Source: Desulfurivibrio dismutans
GTDB taxonomy: Bacteria; Desulfobacterota; Desulfobulbia; Desulfobulbales; Desulfurivibrionaceae
Assembly (NCBI RefSeq): GCF_029210385.1
Contig: NZ_JARGDQ010000001.1
Location: 372,001 to 436,000, forward strand
DNA length: 64,000 bases
Direction: 5' to 3'
The notes beneath the pieces are model-generated. The model made no database searches and was not told the origin of the DNA. It saw only the letters and a program-made list of their open reading frames with translations. A program made the position numbers and the translations under genes. The number at the start of each line of letters is the position of its first letter. The first letter of the stretch is position 1. Shown one piece after another: positions 61,924 through 64,000 of the stretch.

Positions 61924-63156
61924 TTATTCCGCCCGGTGGTCTTCTTCCAGTAGCGCCGTTACCGTTTCGCGGTAGGCCTGGAGCAGGGGAGGCTGCTGCT
62001 CGGGGGGGATGGCGTGGGCTTCCAGGCAGCGCTGGAACACCTGGTAGGGGTCCAGGTCGTCCAGGGTTTCCGATGGTTTGGTCTGCTCCAGGAGGCGGCG
62101 GCTGAGCCGCTGGTTGATGATCCGCAGGATCTCGACTTCGCTGCCGGCGATTTTTTCCTCCAGGCGCTGCCGCAGCTCTGGGATTACCTCCTCGCCTTCG
62201 TAAACGATCTCCAGCCAGCAGGGGCAGTCCCCGGCGGCCAGGTCCACCAGCCGCCGGTCTATCTCGTCCCAGTTGCCCCGGATTCTCTCCATGGGTTGAA
62301 AAACCGGCACCGGCAGAGTGGTGACGGCGGCCGGTTGTCCGGCCTGCAGTTCCACCAGGCAGATGCTTTTCTGTTGGCCCGCCTCGCCAAAGCTCAGGGG
62401 CAGCGGCGAGCCGCTGTAGCGGCGGTTTTCCGTCCCGCCAACCCGCTGGGGGACGTGGAGGTGGCCCAGGGCCAGGTAGTCGAAGTTGTCTGGTAACTGG
62501 CCGGCGGGCACGTGGGCCAGGGAGCCGACATAGAGCTCCCGCACCCCGTCGCCCTCCACAGTTTGGCCGCCGGCGGTGAACAGGTGGCCCATGGCCACGG
62601 CGGGCACCGGCCGGGCCATGGTTTGTCGTCTTTCCTCGATGATGGCGGCAACCCGGGCGTAATGTTCCCGCAGGCCGGCGAGCAGCTTGCGTTCCTTGTC
62701 CGCCAGGCTTTCGCCGGGTTCGGCCAGGCGCAGATCACGGTCCCGCAGGTAGGGCACGGCGGCCACCAGCAGTTCCGGTTGCTGGTGCTGGTCGGTGAGC
62801 AGCAGCACCACGTCGGCCGGGTCGGCAGTGGCCGCGCCCACCACGTGGACATCCATGGCCCGCAGTAATTCCCGGGGAGCGTTCAAAAAAGTGGGGGAGT
62901 CGTGGTTGCCGGCGATTATCACCACGTGGCGGCAGCCGACGGCGGCCACCCGGCCGAGGAAGCGGTAATAAAGTTCCTGGGCGCGGTTGCCGGGGGCGGT
63001 GGTGTCGAAGATGTCGCCGGCCACCAGCAGGGTGTCCACCTGTTGGTGTTCGATGACGCTGATCAGCCAGTCCAGCAGGGCGGTGAATTCGGGGTAGCGT
63101 CGTCGGCCGTACAGGGTGCGGCCCAAGTGCCAGTCTGAGGTGTGGAGAATTTTCAT
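61924..63156 (-). CDS. sbcD: Exonuclease subunit SbcD (Mre11-like)
   Basis: 410 residues from ATG 63156; an in-frame upstream extension lacks homology. Metallophosphoesterase motifs in order: MKILHTSDWHLGR (D8, H10), LLVAGDIFDTT, IIAGNHDSP, and LALGHLHVPQ; the C-terminal SbcD cap follows. It is the nuclease partner of SbcC. The gene is first in the minus-strand run sbcD, sbcC, nfo, amrS, but the gaps hold repeats, so a single transcript is not certain. Confidence 0.96.
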   Translation of the reverse strand: MKILHTSDWHLGRTLYGRRRYPEFTALLDWLISVIEHQQVDTLLVAGDIFDTTAPGNRAQELYYRFLGRVAAVGCRHVVIIAGNHDSPTFLNAPRELLRAMDVHVVGAATADPADVVLLLTDQHQQPELLVAAVPYLRDRDLRLAEPGESLADKERKLLAGLREHYARVAAIIEERRQTMARPVPAVAMGHLFTAGGQTVEGDGVRELYVGSLAHVPAGQLPDNFDYLALGHLHVPQRVGGTENRRYSGSPLPLSFGEAGQQKSICLVELQAGQPAAVTTLPVPVFQPMERIRGNWDEIDRRLVDLAAGDCPCWLEIVYEGEEVIPELRQRLEEKIAGSEVEILRIINQRLSRRLLEQTKPSETLDDLDPYQVFQRCLEAHAIPPEQQPPLLQAYRETVTALLEEDHRAE

Positions 63157-63452
63157 GGTATGGCCAAAATAGCACAGCCTGGAGCCGGCGGGGAGAGTAA
63201 AGTTGTCGGCGTCGTTAAAAGCGGCACCGCCTACTGGGCACACTTGGTAACTGATTGTTTTCACGTTGTCGACCAACCAGCTTGGCGGGTTTTTGCGAGG
63301 TTATCAAGTTAACCAGGCAACTGTCACGGTCACCGCCCATGGTAACCGGATAGCCTCTTTCGGGGGCGCTGCCGGACCGTTACGTCATTGACCCGGCAGC
63401 CCTTCGGCGATTATGTTGGGGCCGAAAAGACAACCCATGGGAGAGTGCCGGA
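63157..63452. other. Divergent gap between sbcD and the NUDIX-like gene
   Basis: 296 bases with no convincing gene. It contains a hairpin GCTGCCGG/CCGGCAGC (63368-63400) and a shorter one GGTCACC/GGTAACC around 63330-63350. No known riboswitch consensus was recognised. Confidence 0.4.
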
Positions 63453-64000
63453 ATGACAAAAATGGCGGAAGAGGTTTTTTGTTTACCGCGCCGGGAGCTG
63501 GAACAGCTTTTCGGCGGCGGGTTGCCCCAGGGCGGTTTTATCGGCCCGGCGCCGGAGCTGCTGCTGGAACTTTCCCAGCACTTCATTGCCCGTGGCAACT
63601 GCGAGGAGGACCCCAGCTTCAAGCAGCTGATTCCCTACCAGCTTTTTGCCTTTAAGGAGCGTTTTTTTGTTTACCGGCGCGGCGGCGGGGTGGGGGAAGG
63701 GCGGCTGGCTGGGCGGCTGTCGGTGGGCATCGGCGGCCATATCAACCGGGAAGATGCCGAATCCGACGGCCGCTTGACGGCGGTGGCCTACCAGCAGGCC
63801 CTGCTGCGGGAACGGCGGGAGGAACTGGTCAACAGCGAGGGGATAACCAGCCGCTTTGTCGGCTGGATCAACGACGACGCCTCACCGGTGGGCCGGGTGC
63901 ACTTGGGGGCCGTGCACCTGGGGCGGCTGGATGATGAGGCGGCCTGCGACGCCTTGAGTATCAGAACCCATGGCGAGGATATTCATCCTTTGGGCTGGTG
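63453..64000 (+). CDS. NUDIX-family phosphoesterase-like protein, 3' truncated by window edge
   Basis: 182 codons from ATG 63453 (GGGAGAG upstream), open to the window end. The region FKQLIPYQLFAFKERFFVYR, then GEGRLAGRLSVGIGGHINRE, matches the predicted NUDIX phosphoesterase group (COG4112-like). A divergent Nudix helix follows (ALLRERREELVNSEG). Hydrolysis of a nucleoside diphosphate linked to another group is likely; the substrate is unknown. The C-terminus is not seen. Confidence 0.75.
   Translation, partial: MTKMAEEVFCLPRRELEQLFGGGLPQGGFIGPAPELLLELSQHFIARGNCEEDPSFKQLIPYQLFAFKERFFVYRRGGGVGEGRLAGRLSVGIGGHINREDAESDGRLTAVAYQQALLRERREELVNSEGITSRFVGWINDDASPVGRVHLGAVHLGRLDDEAACDALSIRTHGEDIHPLGW

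Noticed and set aside
63260-63452. Cyclic di-GMP (GEMM) or molybdenum-cofactor riboswitch before the NUDIX-like gene
   Set aside because: Hairpins are present but the conserved loop and core bases of those riboswitch classes could not be found.

Overview
The window is GC-rich, densely coded bacterial chromosome. The intact thrS-infC-rpmI-rplT-pheS-pheT-ihfA-merR series followed by tRNA-Pro, a monomeric NADP isocitrate dehydrogenase, rubredoxins, an oxygen-binding di-iron (ODP-type) protein, an AmrS-type radical SAM enzyme and many hybrid kinases fit an anaerobic or microaerophilic Desulfobacterota (former Deltaproteobacteria), perhaps Desulfobulbales. This placement is inference from gene content; no marker tree was run.

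Layout. (1) 1-7373: translation operon. infC starts at an ATT codon (1675). The region ends in a MerR-type regulator, a terminator, tRNA-Pro(GGG) and a second terminator. A short decayed piece of katG lies just after the tRNA. (2) 7.5-42 kb: signalling and redox region with six large histidine kinases, a PleD-like diguanylate cyclase, a class III adenylyl cyclase, an ODP-like protein, a ferritin-like protein, a PerR/Fur-type regulator, katG, one intact rubredoxin and one interrupted by a stop codon. Metabolic genes (icd, gnd) and an orphan CbbQ/CbbO (NorQ/NorD-like) ATPase-VWA pair are embedded in it. (3) 42-55.6 kb: the most unusual part. A promoter precedes four tightly packed genes: a secreted alpha/alpha-toroid plus carboxypeptidase-regulatory-repeat protein, a 1401-residue IgGFc-binding-like surface protein, a 1039-residue protein with a Cys-less transglutaminase-like domain and a hydrophobic variable C-terminus, and a two-TM protein that overlaps it by ATGA. 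Downstream lie a second, start-less copy of the pre-tip region (372 bp, co-linear, no gaps) with a different hydrophobic C-terminus and its own partner gene, and two further decayed pieces of the same conserved region. I read this as a polymorphic toxin/immunity locus with an orphan tip cassette. (4) 55.6-64 kb: minus-strand amrS, nfo, sbcC and sbcD, with sbcC and sbcD split by 727 bp of palindromic repeats; a NUDIX-like gene runs off the right end.

How it works together: the kinases, cyclases, ODP/ferritin genes and PerR/KatG/rubredoxin genes suggest sensing of and defence against oxygen or peroxide. The 42-55 kb locus suggests cell-surface competition. Palindromic elements (57.7-61.6 kb and 31.1 kb) suggest repeat mobility around genes, including around the gene pair for the hairpin-cutting nuclease SbcCD.
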